This document shows, in pieces, positions 1 to 7,515 of a DNA stretch of 64,000 nucleotides. The notes beneath the pieces are model-generated. The model saw only the letters and a program-made list of their open reading frames with translations, did no database searches and was not told where the DNA came from. The stretch comes from Acidobacteriota bacterium (GTDB taxonomy: Bacteria; Acidobacteriota; Terriglobia; Bryobacterales; Bryobacteraceae): the NCBI GenBank assembly GCA_014584705.1, contig JACTMJ010000002.1, positions 1 through 64,000 on the forward strand, in the 5' to 3' direction. Numbering within the stretch: position 1 is the first letter of the stretch; every line of letters begins with the position of its first letter. Made by a program: the position numbers and the translations under genes.

Positions 1-17
1 TTGTTAGCATTCTTCAT
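1..17 (-). CDS. N-terminus of a divergent gene leaving the window
   Basis: On the minus strand an ATG at 17-15 opens a frame reading M-K-N-A-N before the window ends. It is preceded by a strong Shine-Dalgarno AAGGAG (complement of 26-31) with 8 nt spacing. The divergent position next to the XRE/ImmA-ShosTA-like operon suggests it belongs to the same island, possibly as another defence or regulatory gene, but five codons say nothing about function. The call rests only on the ribosome binding site and start codon. Confidence 0.5.
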
Positions 18-76
18 GGCTGGTTCTCCTTAGTGAAGGTTTTTTTGACGTGATCTACGCTATCGCAGAACCAGCC
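18..76. promoter_or_regulatory. 10-bp inverted repeat in the divergent control region, candidate operator
   Basis: GGCTGGTTCT at 18-27 and its exact reverse complement AGAACCAGCC at 67-76 face each other across 39 bp. The left arm lies between the start codon and Shine-Dalgarno of the divergent gene, partly over the latter. The position suits binding by the XRE regulator encoded at 835-1899 or an mRNA structure occluding the divergent ribosome binding site. Both roles are inference. Confidence 0.35.
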
Positions 77-92
77 GTCTCATCTCATCTGT

Positions 93-112
93 CCCCGAAT
101 TCCCCGAATTCC
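93..112. repeat. Tandem 9-bp direct repeat upstream of the island operon
   Basis: CCCCGAATT occurs twice back to back (93-101 and 102-110), followed by CC. It lies between the divergent gene start and the operon start at 251. It may be a small iteron-type protein site or chance. No convincing sigma-70 promoter was seen in 113-245; TATCAT at 213-218 is the best -10-like hexamer, with no well spaced -35. Confidence 0.35.
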
Positions 113-250
113 ATGCCGTTTTTGCGCGGATCTGTGCTCGCCATTCTGAGCAGCAGCAAGGATCGAAATGAGTTTAGGAATATTTTGATTGTGTTTTTGC
201 TAATGGTCGCGCTATCATCTTTTTGAGCAGTCAGTTCCGAAGAGGTGATG

Positions 251-838
251 ATGCGCAAACTTTCACGTGACCAGGCATTGCCGATAGTTGAGCCTCACAA
301 GGATAGGTTCTGGCGGATATGCGAAGAATCCTGGCGGGAATGGCAGCAACTCCCGAACATTCCAGACTACCGGGACAGGACCCGTGCCAACGTAGTCAAC
401 GACCTCATGGTCAAGATTGCCCGGCGCGAGTTCGCGGATGTTCACGGAGCCCGCTTCATCGATGTAAACGAGAAGTCTTTTTCCATGCTTCTCCTCGATG
501 ACAAGCTGTTGATCCGGTTCAAGAAGTTCGACGATCGCCGAATGCCGCGTAACTATCCAACCCAGCACGCTCAGGAGTTCAATCTCCAGATGCGACTTCC
601 AGAGGTCCCTTCCGCAACACGGGTGTTCTGCGGATACAGGTTGAACCCCCTGGAAACGGAGATCCTCGACGTGTCGATCACCTGTACGAACGGCAAGAGG
701 CCAGCTTGGTACATCGACCTCGAACGATCCGAGGCCGCGGTGGTTCGGTTGCCGGAATCGGGTCCTGTCAATCCGACCGACCGGCGCCCCCGCGTCAGGG
801 TACGCCGAACTGACGTCCAGGACGATCTTGCCCTATGA
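251..838 (+). CDS. Unknown 195-residue protein, first gene of the XRE-ImmA/PRTase/DprA island operon
   Basis: No named family recognised. The protein is soluble, charged and mixed alpha/beta, with no signal peptide or membrane segment. A central hydrophobic stretch (SFSMLLLDDKLLIRFKKFDD) suggests a beta-hairpin core; the C-terminus is Arg-rich. Three start codons stack in frame (GTG 245, ATG 248, ATG 251). ATG 251 is preferred because AGAGG at 241-245 gives 5 nt spacing. The stop overlaps the next start in an ATGA (835-838), so translation is coupled to the XRE-ImmA/IrrE gene. From that coupling I infer that it partners the ImmA/IrrE protein, for example as substrate, sensor or adaptor. I have an unverified impression that similar small proteins precede ImmA/IrrE genes elsewhere. 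Confidence 0.8.
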   Translation: MRKLSRDQALPIVEPHKDRFWRICEESWREWQQLPNIPDYRDRTRANVVNDLMVKIARREFADVHGARFIDVNEKSFSMLLLDDKLLIRFKKFDDRRMPRNYPTQHAQEFNLQMRLPEVPSATRVFCGYRLNPLETEILDVSITCTNGKRPAWYIDLERSEAAVVRLPESGPVNPTDRRPRVRVRRTDVQDDLAL

Positions 839-1899
839 GGGAAGAGATCAATCCAGAGATGGTTACTCTTGCTCGCGAATCGCGCGGCAAGACACAGGCG
901 GAACTTGCGCGCGATCTAAATGTACAGCAGGGGACCATCTCAAAGGTAGAAGCCGGGCTGGTCAACCCAACTGATGATCTGTTGGAAAAGCTGTCCCGAA
1001 TTCTCCGGTACCCGAGATCGTTTTTTTTCCAGACTGACCGAATCTATGGTTTCGGCTCGAGCGTTTTCTATCACCGCAAACGCCAGAGTCTCCCTCAAGG
1101 AGTACTGCGCAAACTCCACGCGGACATGAACCTCCGGCGCTTTCACATAGAGCGTCTCCTCCGGTCAGCATCGATCGACACGACGTTCACGTTTCGAGCA
1201 TACGACCTTCAGGAATTTGGCGGCCGCGCCGAGGAGGTAGCTCAGCTCGTCCGGGCAGAATGGAAGCTGCCCAGAGGGCCGGTCCGCAACGTCACCGAAG
1301 CAATCGAGTCGGCGGGAGGCGTGGTTGTGCGGTGCGATTTTGGAACTCGCAAGATCGATGCAATCAGCGAATGGATCGTGAAGTATCCCCCGATCTTCTT
1401 CGTGAATTCAAATTCGTCGATCACTGGTGACCGGCTCCGGTTCAACCTCGCGCACGAGCTTGGGCACATCGTTTTGCACCAGAGCGGGGGCGGTCCGGAG
1501 ATGGAGGATGAGGCGAATCGATTTGCCAGCGAGTTCCTCATGCCCGGTTCCGAGATTCGTCCTTCGCTCCACAGGTTAAGCCTTCAAAAGCTGGCCTCCT
1601 TGAAGCTCTATTGGAAGGTGTCGATGCAGGCGCTGGTGAAGCGGGCCTACGACCTCGGCACGATCACCGAGTCCCAGCAACGATACTTGTTCATCCAACT
1701 GAGTCGCGCCGGCTACCGCATGCGGGAGCCTCAGGAGTTGGACATTCCCATAGAAGCTCCTTCGCTTCTAAAGCTGCTGGTCGATACGCACTCGACCGAA
1801 CTCGGCTACTCCGCGGTGGAGATCAGTGCGCTGCTCAACTTGAAACAGGATGAGTTCTGCGATCTGTACACCGATCGAACGTTGCGGATCGTTCGGTAG
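835..1899 (+). CDS. XRE-type HTH fused to ImmA/IrrE-family zinc metallopeptidase
   Basis: Residues about 8-60 form a Cro/CI-type helix-turn-helix (QAELARDLNVQQGTISKVEAG). Residues about 150-245 are the ImmA/IrrE (COG2856) peptidase. The zinc motif HELGH lies near residue 207 in FNLAHELGHIVLH, and the third-ligand region EDEANRFASEFLMP near 223-236 is intact. In known members (B. subtilis ImmA, Deinococcus IrrE/PprI) the protease cleaves a repressor when a DNA-damage or mobile-element signal appears. Here DNA binding and protease are fused, so the protein may repress the operon and also process a partner. The C-terminal ~100 residues are helical and unassigned. It overlaps the preceding gene by 4 bp and lies 31 bp before the PRTase gene. 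Confidence 0.92.
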   Translation: MREEINPEMVTLARESRGKTQAELARDLNVQQGTISKVEAGLVNPTDDLLEKLSRILRYPRSFFFQTDRIYGFGSSVFYHRKRQSLPQGVLRKLHADMNLRRFHIERLLRSASIDTTFTFRAYDLQEFGGRAEEVAQLVRAEWKLPRGPVRNVTEAIESAGGVVVRCDFGTRKIDAISEWIVKYPPIFFVNSNSSITGDRLRFNLAHELGHIVLHQSGGGPEMEDEANRFASEFLMPGSEIRPSLHRLSLQKLASLKLYWKVSMQALVKRAYDLGTITESQQRYLFIQLSRAGYRMREPQELDIPIEAPSLLKLLVDTHSTELGYSAVEISALLNLKQDEFCDLYTDRTLRIVR

Positions 1900-1930
1900 C
1901 GTTTGAGCAAGTGGGCAACTGTGAGGATCA

Positions 1931-2833
1931 ATGAGCATTCGATTTGAGCTTCCTCCCACCCAAGGAGAATTCGAGGAAGACGATATTCGAGGAATGAACG
2001 TCGGCAGGCGGCAATTGAGCACCGAGTGGTCGAAGGCCCTGTATAAGCCCGACAGCCCGGATAGAAATTGGTGCCTAATCCTTCCGTTCCCCAACACCTA
2101 TCAGAATGCCTTCTCAAGCATGTGTGAGACCGTTGCTTACTCTCACCATGCCGCCAGCGGAAAGCTCTGTCTTTATCTCCAGGGGTTCGGCCCCGATGAC
2201 GAGCTCCCAGACGAGGTGACCGCCTGGGTGCAGAATGTCGGAAAGTATGTAGCCATGAAGGATTTCCTCGCCCTTTCGTTCGCTCTCGATTACGAAAGGC
2301 AAGCCGGCAATCCGAATCGGCCGCAGACCGAAGTCGGCGCTCTCCGAGCGCAAGCGAAGCCGTATGGCGGTCAGGCGGATACCAAGCAAACAACGGCCGC
2401 GGCGGATGAACTTGTGGAACGCTGCCTGGCGTTTCTCGCCGAGATGACGTGCTACAAATCGGCCAACTGCATCGTCGCCATGCCACCATCGGACCCGACA
2501 AAGAAGTACAATCTGCCACGGTACCTTGCCGCTCAGATCTCGGCCAAGTCGGGGCTGGAAGACCTTAGTCAACACGTTCGTACGATCAAAGCCCGGAACT
2601 CCATCAAGGGTGTGCCGCTCGCAGAGAAGCTGGGTACTTTGCTTGGCACGATTGAAGTGGATGGGGAGGTCTTCTCGAACAAGCGTGTCCTCCTGATTGA
2701 CGATCTGTATCAGTCCGGTATTAGCATGAACTACTGCGCGCTGCTACTGCTCAAAGGCGGCGCAAAGAAAATCTTCGGGCTCGCCTGTGAAAAGACGTGC
2801 CGAAACGACGACAATGTCGGTGGGAGAATATAG
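1931..2833 (+). CDS. Phosphoribosyltransferase-fold protein, candidate ShosT-type toxin
   Basis: A 300-residue protein with a C-terminal type I phosphoribosyltransferase domain. The PRPP-binding loop is visible near residues 251-264 (VLLIDDLYQSGIS), matching the acidic-pair plus Gly-Ser/Thr pattern of the family. The N-terminal ~150 residues are unassigned. It is followed 3 bp later by a DprA/Smf-like gene. A PRTase paired with a DprA-like protein is the published architecture of the ShosTA anti-phage toxin-antitoxin system (ShosT PRTase toxin, ShosA DprA-like antitoxin). A competence ComF-like role is the alternative, but no cysteine zinc ribbon is seen and the setting with an ImmA/IrrE regulator favours defence. 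Weak GAGG lies before ATG 1931. Confidence 0.8.
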   Translation: MSIRFELPPTQGEFEEDDIRGMNVGRRQLSTEWSKALYKPDSPDRNWCLILPFPNTYQNAFSSMCETVAYSHHAASGKLCLYLQGFGPDDELPDEVTAWVQNVGKYVAMKDFLALSFALDYERQAGNPNRPQTEVGALRAQAKPYGGQADTKQTTAAADELVERCLAFLAEMTCYKSANCIVAMPPSDPTKKYNLPRYLAAQISAKSGLEDLSQHVRTIKARNSIKGVPLAEKLGTLLGTIEVDGEVFSNKRVLLIDDLYQSGISMNYCALLLLKGGAKKIFGLACEKTCRNDDNVGGRI

Positions 2834-2836
2834 GTC

Positions 2837-3796
2837 ATGGCTGGGCGGGCTTTGGCGTTGGATTTGATGACGCTGCTCGACGCCCCTGGCATCGGGCCGA
2901 GCCGCGTCCGAAAGGTCTTGAAACGCTGGCAACTCATCCAAGAGAACGGCTCCCTGCTGGATGATCATTTGGTTCGCGAGACCCTCACGGCATCTCAGGT
3001 CGCGGCTCTGCCGACCAGTCGCGAACGAGTCCAGCACCACTGGGACGAACTGCTGAAGAAGAACGTACACGCCTTGTCGATTGTTGATCCGGCGTATCCC
3101 GCAGCTCTGAAACAGACCCTCGGCGAAGACGCTCCAGTCCTGCTCCTGTGCATTGGCAACCTGGAACTCCTCAAGAAGAACTCGGTGGGGTTCTGCGGAT
3201 CACGTGAAGCGACCGAAAAAGGCATCGCCACAGCGCGAGACTCTGCTGATCTCCTGGCCCGCGAAGGCATCAACATCGTCTCAGGCTTCGCGGCTGGCGT
3301 GGATATGAACGCTCACCGTGCGGCCCTGGGCGCGGGTGGAACGACCACCGTCGTGCTCGCCGAAGGCATTCTTCGGTTTCGCATCAAGAAAGAGATCCGG
3401 GACGATTGGGACGACCAACGGACGCTCGTGGTCAGTGAGTTCGGGCCAAATCTGCCCTGGAGCGTCAGCCACGCAATGCAGCGGAACCGCACCATTTGTG
3501 GGCTGTCTCGGGCGATGATTCTCATCGAGGCACGGAGCACTGGGGGCAGCATTGAAGCTGGTCGTGATTGTCTGAAGCTAGGCCTGCCGCTCTTCGCGGC
3601 CGTCTATGAGGGGATGCCGGAAGCCGCGACTGGGAATCAGAAACTCCTGACGCAGGGTGCGCATCGCCTCATGAAGAGCCGCGCCATGAATCGGCCGAAC
3701 ATCCGGTCCGTCCTGGAGGCGATAGCACTCGGATCAGTAGACCCACCGCAGTCCACTCCACCAGAACCGCCCCCGCAAATGCCGCTACTTGGGTGA
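2837..3796 (+). CDS. DprA/Smf-like SLOG-domain protein, candidate ShosA-type antitoxin
   Basis: 319 residues. Residues about 12-30 look like a helix-hairpin-helix (LLDAPGIGPSRVRKVLKRW). The DprA Rossmann-like (SLOG) core runs from about 75 to 285, with GFCGSREATEKG near 116 and SGFAAGVDMNAHRAA near 150. These are the glycine-rich segments that make the nucleotide/ssDNA-binding face in DprA. The C-terminal winged helix common in housekeeping DprA is absent; instead there is a short Pro-rich tail (295-319). Housekeeping DprA loads RecA on incoming ssDNA in transformation. The pairing with an upstream PRTase and the accessory context point to the ShosA antitoxin/sensor role. It is the last gene of the operon. 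Confidence 0.82.
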   Translation: MAGRALALDLMTLLDAPGIGPSRVRKVLKRWQLIQENGSLLDDHLVRETLTASQVAALPTSRERVQHHWDELLKKNVHALSIVDPAYPAALKQTLGEDAPVLLLCIGNLELLKKNSVGFCGSREATEKGIATARDSADLLAREGINIVSGFAAGVDMNAHRAALGAGGTTTVVLAEGILRFRIKKEIRDDWDDQRTLVVSEFGPNLPWSVSHAMQRNRTICGLSRAMILIEARSTGGSIEAGRDCLKLGLPLFAAVYEGMPEAATGNQKLLTQGAHRLMKSRAMNRPNIRSVLEAIALGSVDPPQSTPPEPPPQMPLLG

Positions 3797-4111
3797 TGTT
3801 GTCTTTTCAATGAATTGCGAAACGGGTTTCGGTGACATTCATGATAGGTATCTGTCAAGGGGAGACAGAGATCCCCCTAGTCTCGCTGGCGGCGGAACCT
3901 GGGAGTTTGAAGCAACGCTGTCGTCACCGCTCGGCTGGGACCAATGGTCTCGCCTCGTTGTCCCGGGCCTGGATTGCTGTTCCGCGCCTCCACGCTCCAA
4001 GCGCGGATTCCAGCGGGAACCACACATTCCTTTGCGGTCTCGCCCTTGGGCGCGAGTCGCCTGGCCTAAGCCAGTCGAACCCTCGCCGATGGCGTCCGAA
4101 GATTGAGTTAG
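3797..4111. other. Intergenic stretch at the island edge, no gene recognised
   Basis: No frame in this stretch has convincing protein features; the short open frames read as low-complexity Arg/Ser/Pro translations. I compared it with tmRNA and RNase P motifs and saw no match. It probably marks the decayed junction between the defence-like operon and chromosomal background. Confidence 0.4.
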
Positions 4112-4333
4112 GGGGTAAGCCGCCGGCCTCGTAACAGGCACGATCTCTACCCGAGCGTAGGACGCCTCCGCCACCCGCGCCGAGAGCCCAACGGACGCCC
4201 CTTCGGCACGGACCAGTTCATCGCGCAACTCGAAGAGAAGCTCGACCGCCGTCTCTTTCCCGCGCAACGTGGTCTAAAGCCGAAAGCCGCCGGAACCGCA
4301 CCCGCCGCCAGCCAGCAGCCGCTCCGCGACTGA
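4112..4333 (+). pseudogene. C-terminal remnant of a REP-associated tyrosine transposase (RAYT)
   Basis: The frame ending at the TGA 4331-4333 translates from about 4178 as RREPNGRPFGTDQFIAQLEE followed by KLDRRLFPAQRGLKPK. The pattern G-R-P-x-G-x-x-x-F-(8)-L-x-R-R-L-x-P-x-x-R-G-x-x-x-K is the usual C-terminal tail of Y1/TnpA_REP-family transposases. The catalytic HUH and Tyr part is missing: an in-frame stop lies just upstream of 4112 and no matching sequence is visible in the other frames. It is a decayed element next to the defence-like operon. Confidence 0.6.
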
Positions 4334-4806
4334 CGAATTCCACGCGCAATCGCCCCAGCCCGCCCCATCGCCGCGGCCCCCGCCCGCATCGCCCTCGACC
4401 GCCTCGAATCCAAACTCACCGCTGCCCAGCAACGCCGGGAGGCCAGAGAGACTCAAACTGATCTCTGGTACCGGCCCTCTGTCCATGCCCTAACCACAAG
4501 CGCCCGTTCTTGGCCCAGCCTCGGCGGGCTGCTGCGATATAGCTTCCAGGTATTCTCGGATCGAAGAGGGAACGTGAGGACTCGGATGCGGAGGTCCGGC
4601 CGGGGCGCAAAGACTAGCAGGGGATCGATGCAGCCCTCGATGCGCCTTTAACGATTTCGGTGCAAGGCTGGCGGGGGCCGCACAGAGGTTTGTTTGAAAA
4701 CTCGGGGACGGTTCTTGCCGATTGCGGCATCGGAAAATGCATGAAACGATGAGGAGTCCTTAGCCGAACCGTTCGGCCAGTTTCGATCGAAAGAGGGGAT
4801 ACGGAG
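4334..4806. other. Noncoding stretch after the transposase remnant
   Basis: No supported gene. A plus-strand frame continues from about 4370 to a TAA near 4650 and begins with a helical segment (ARIALDRLESKLTAAQQRRE), then degenerates; it may be another gene scrap. Near 4705-4720 the motif GGGGACGGTTCTTGCC occurs. I associate such motifs with small transposable remnants, but this is only an impression. The Kelch gene's ribosome binding site GAGGGG lies at 4793-4798. Confidence 0.35.
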
Positions 4807-7176
4807 ATGAGAAGACTGCCACATCTTGCATGCATCCTCACCATCGCGGCGGCAGTGGCCGCGGCGCAGCCGGTGAACCGCTGGGTGGAACTGGCGCGCG
4901 ACGCGGAGGGCGGACGCCGAGGCAGCGCGGTGCGTTACGCGCCGGGAACGGGGGAATTCTTCCTGTGGGGCTTCATTGACCACGATCCGGAATTGCTCCA
5001 GGAGCAGCCGCTGATGCGGACGCCCGAATACGACGTTGTCGCTTTCAACCCGGCCTCCGGATCCTGGCGAAACCATTTGCCGAAGTCGCAGGAGCGCGCA
5101 TGGTCTCGGGAGTTGCCCCTGGCGTACATTCCGCGCACCTATGCCGGCATTACGAGCGGCAGCGAGCGCACGGTGATGCGCGGGGACACCGCCGAGGCGG
5201 GCGGGACGCCGCGGCCGGATCTCAACATCGTTGCCGATCAGGTGGCCTACCATCCCGGGCTGAAGGCACTCGTCTATTTCACAGGCGGGCTCACCGCTGC
5301 GTACGACCCGGCGGAGCGACGCTGGCGCGACCTGCACCCACGCCGGTCCCCGCCTCCGGTCATGGGCGGCTCGCTCGCCTGGGACCCGGTGAACCGCGAG
5401 ATGGTGCTGTTTGGCGGCGGCCACGTCGCGGAGCGGGACGCGTCCGGAAAACTGACAGGATACACGGGAACCTGGACCTTCAACGGCGAGACCTGGCGCG
5501 AGCTGCGAACAGGCGTGCTGCCGCCGCCCCGCATGAACTCGCGCCTCGTCACCGACGAGCGAAACGGCGTTCTGGTGCTCTTCGGAGGCGACGGGCAGAG
5601 CCACTACCTCGGCGACACTTGGCTTTACGATCTGACGACGCGCACATGGCGGAAATCCAACGCGAAGGCCGGTCCGGAGCCGCGCGCGGGCCACTTCGCT
5701 GTCTACGATCCGGTGTCCGGCCTGACCCTCATCGGCGGCGGCTACAATCAGCGCGACCTCAACGACATGTGGGCGTACGACGCGGCCAGGGATCAGTGGA
5801 GCCGGATCGAATCCGTCGTGCCCGCGGGCTTTACGATCACGGCCGACATCGATCCGGAGCGCCGCTTGATTCTGCTGGTGGCCAATACGCGACGGCCTGG
5901 CGACGACAGCACGTGCAATGTTCTCTATCCGGCACGAACGACGTACGGATTCCATCTCGATGCCGGCCAGCTCGCGATGACGCCGGCAAATGTGAAGTAC
6001 GAGCCAATCGCGAGGCGCGTCCCGGAAGCGGATTCCGGCGGCAACGCTCCGCCTGAATCCATGACGCCCAACCGGTGGGTGGCGTTGAACGATAGAACGC
6101 GGGGCGCACCGGTGCGGACCTGGGGCTCGGCCACCTTCGATGCCGCGCGCGGGCGGATTCTCTATTGGGGCGGCGGGCACTGCGGTTACGACGGCAACGA
6201 CGTGGATGCCTACGATGTGGGCGCGGGCCGCTGGCGCGCGGCCGTTTCCGGAGCGGAATACCCGGAACGGCTCTGGGATCCGGGCGCGCGTTTGGGCGGT
6301 GTCACGTTTCGCGGAGGGCCTTGGACCACCCACGGTCGCCGGGTGTATGCGCATGATCCGGTCAGCGGAAAACTCGTGGTGTACGTGCCAATCCGGCTGA
6401 CTTCCGGCTATGATCCGGAGGCGCTGAAGGACTACCCGGCCGACCGCACGGTTGCGCGCGACGCGCTGATCCAAACTCCGTCCTCCTATACGCGCGCCGC
6501 TACCATGACCCTCGATCCGGATTCGGGCGTGTGGGAGTTGTCGGGTCCCGCACCCGTGGCAGGGCTGGACACCCTGGTTTCGACACCGCGCGGCGTGATG
6601 GCGGTGAATGTGAACTGGCGGACGCGCCTGAGCGACACCGGCTACCAACTCACTCGGCCGCCGGACATGCCCGCGACGGATGCCTCCGTCTACCTCTATG
6701 ACGCGGCTCACAAGCAATGGACGCGGCTCGGCGGCGGCACATCCGGACCACAAAACCTTTACGAGATGACCAGCCTGGCGTATGACACGAAGCGGCAGCG
6801 GCTCCTGCTGCACGGGGGCGGCGAAAACCGGGACGAGCTATGGGCGTTCGACATCACGCAACGGAGGTGGATCCACCTTGCGCCGCCAAAGCCCTGGCCG
6901 GTCGCGAGCCGGGAGGCGGTGTATCTCCCGGCCGCGGACCGCATGCTGATCTGCGGCCCCGCGCCGGAAGACCGGCGTACCCTGGCGGTTTGGTCGTACG
7001 ATCCGGACCGAAACGCCTGGAAAAGGGAGGCGGTCTCATTCGCGCAATCAGCGCCGCAAGACGCGGCTGGCCAAAACCGCGCCATGGTGTACGACGAGAA
7101 GCGCGATCTGGTGCTGCTGGTGTTCGGCGACACCCAGGGCAAGGCAGCGGTTTACGGCATGCGGTACGCGCGATAG
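4807..7176 (+). CDS. Secreted Kelch/galactose-oxidase-like beta-propeller protein
   Basis: 789 residues with a Sec signal peptide (MRRLPHLACILTIAAAVAAA, cleavage near 20). Two halves each carry Kelch-type blades. Characteristic runs are VLVLFGGDGQSHYLGDTWLY near 255 and LTLIGGGYNQRDLNDMWAYD near 307, with similar GGG...D-x-W-x-Y/F-D patterns near 455, 655 and 680. No catalytic domain was recognised; propellers of this type usually mediate binding or, less often, copper-radical oxidation. Exported, probably periplasmic or extracellular. The start has GAGGGG with 8 nt spacing. It is a single gene with no operon partner. The antisense frame over it is a high-GC shadow. Confidence 0.85.
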   Translation: MRRLPHLACILTIAAAVAAAQPVNRWVELARDAEGGRRGSAVRYAPGTGEFFLWGFIDHDPELLQEQPLMRTPEYDVVAFNPASGSWRNHLPKSQERAWSRELPLAYIPRTYAGITSGSERTVMRGDTAEAGGTPRPDLNIVADQVAYHPGLKALVYFTGGLTAAYDPAERRWRDLHPRRSPPPVMGGSLAWDPVNREMVLFGGGHVAERDASGKLTGYTGTWTFNGETWRELRTGVLPPPRMNSRLVTDERNGVLVLFGGDGQSHYLGDTWLYDLTTRTWRKSNAKAGPEPRAGHFAVYDPVSGLTLIGGGYNQRDLNDMWAYDAARDQWSRIESVVPAGFTITADIDPERRLILLVANTRRPGDDSTCNVLYPARTTYGFHLDAGQLAMTPANVKYEPIARRVPEADSGGNAPPESMTPNRWVALNDRTRGAPVRTWGSATFDAARGRILYWGGGHCGYDGNDVDAYDVGAGRWRAAVSGAEYPERLWDPGARLGGVTFRGGPWTTHGRRVYAHDPVSGKLVVYVPIRLTSGYDPEALKDYPADRTVARDALIQTPSSYTRAATMTLDPDSGVWELSGPAPVAGLDTLVSTPRGVMAVNVNWRTRLSDTGYQLTRPPDMPATDASVYLYDAAHKQWTRLGGGTSGPQNLYEMTSLAYDTKRQRLLLHGGGENRDELWAFDITQRRWIHLAPPKPWPVASREAVYLPAADRMLICGPAPEDRRTLAVWSYDPDRNAWKREAVSFAQSAPQDAAGQNRAMVYDEKRDLVLLVFGDTQGKAAVYGMRYAR

Positions 7177-7258
7177 GTCATCGGCCGACGAGGGCAACCG
7201 CGCGCATTGCGGGGAGTGCGCACATCGAGCGGAGAGGGAATGGCCCGTGGCACCGGAC

Positions 7259-7399
7259 CTACTTCGGGAGGGTCCTTCTTCCGGCGATGTAAGCGCCGAG
7301 GACGGCGGAGGCGCGGAGCCCCCCGCCGAAGACCGCTCCGGTGACGCCCGGCATGGCGACATCCTGGCGTGTAAGGAAGAGACGGGGTACGGGCGCTCT
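7259..7399 (-). pseudogene. C-terminal fragment of a retinol reductase/phytoene desaturase-type FAD oxidoreductase
   Basis: Minus-strand translation ending at the TAG 7261-7259 reads VPRLFLTRQDVAMPGVTGAV, then FGGGLRASAVLGAYIAGRR. This matches my recollection of the FAD-binding C-terminus of all-trans-retinol 13,14-reductase/CrtI-like proteins, typically LYLTGQDV-x-x-PG-x-x-GA-(4)-G. A stop lies in frame just upstream, and nothing resembling the rest of the ~500-residue enzyme is present. It is read as a deletion remnant about 80 bp past the Kelch gene. Confidence 0.5.
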
Positions 7400-7515
7400 G
7401 GGGGGCAGCGGCGGCAGTCAACACCGGCGGTGTTGGTTGTACGCGGGGTTGACCCTTGCGGACAGGGTGGTCGCGGCGGAACGGGCCGTGAATCTGTGTG
7501 TAACAATGTCTGCAA

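Noticed and set aside
3797..4111. tmRNA or other structured RNA on the minus strand
   Set aside because: One GGTTCGAC string resembles a T-loop, but no acceptor pairing or tag-coding region was found.
4648..6813. 721-residue minus-strand frame over the Kelch gene
   Set aside because: Same reason: low-complexity Arg/His-rich translation opposite a gene with clear Kelch motifs.
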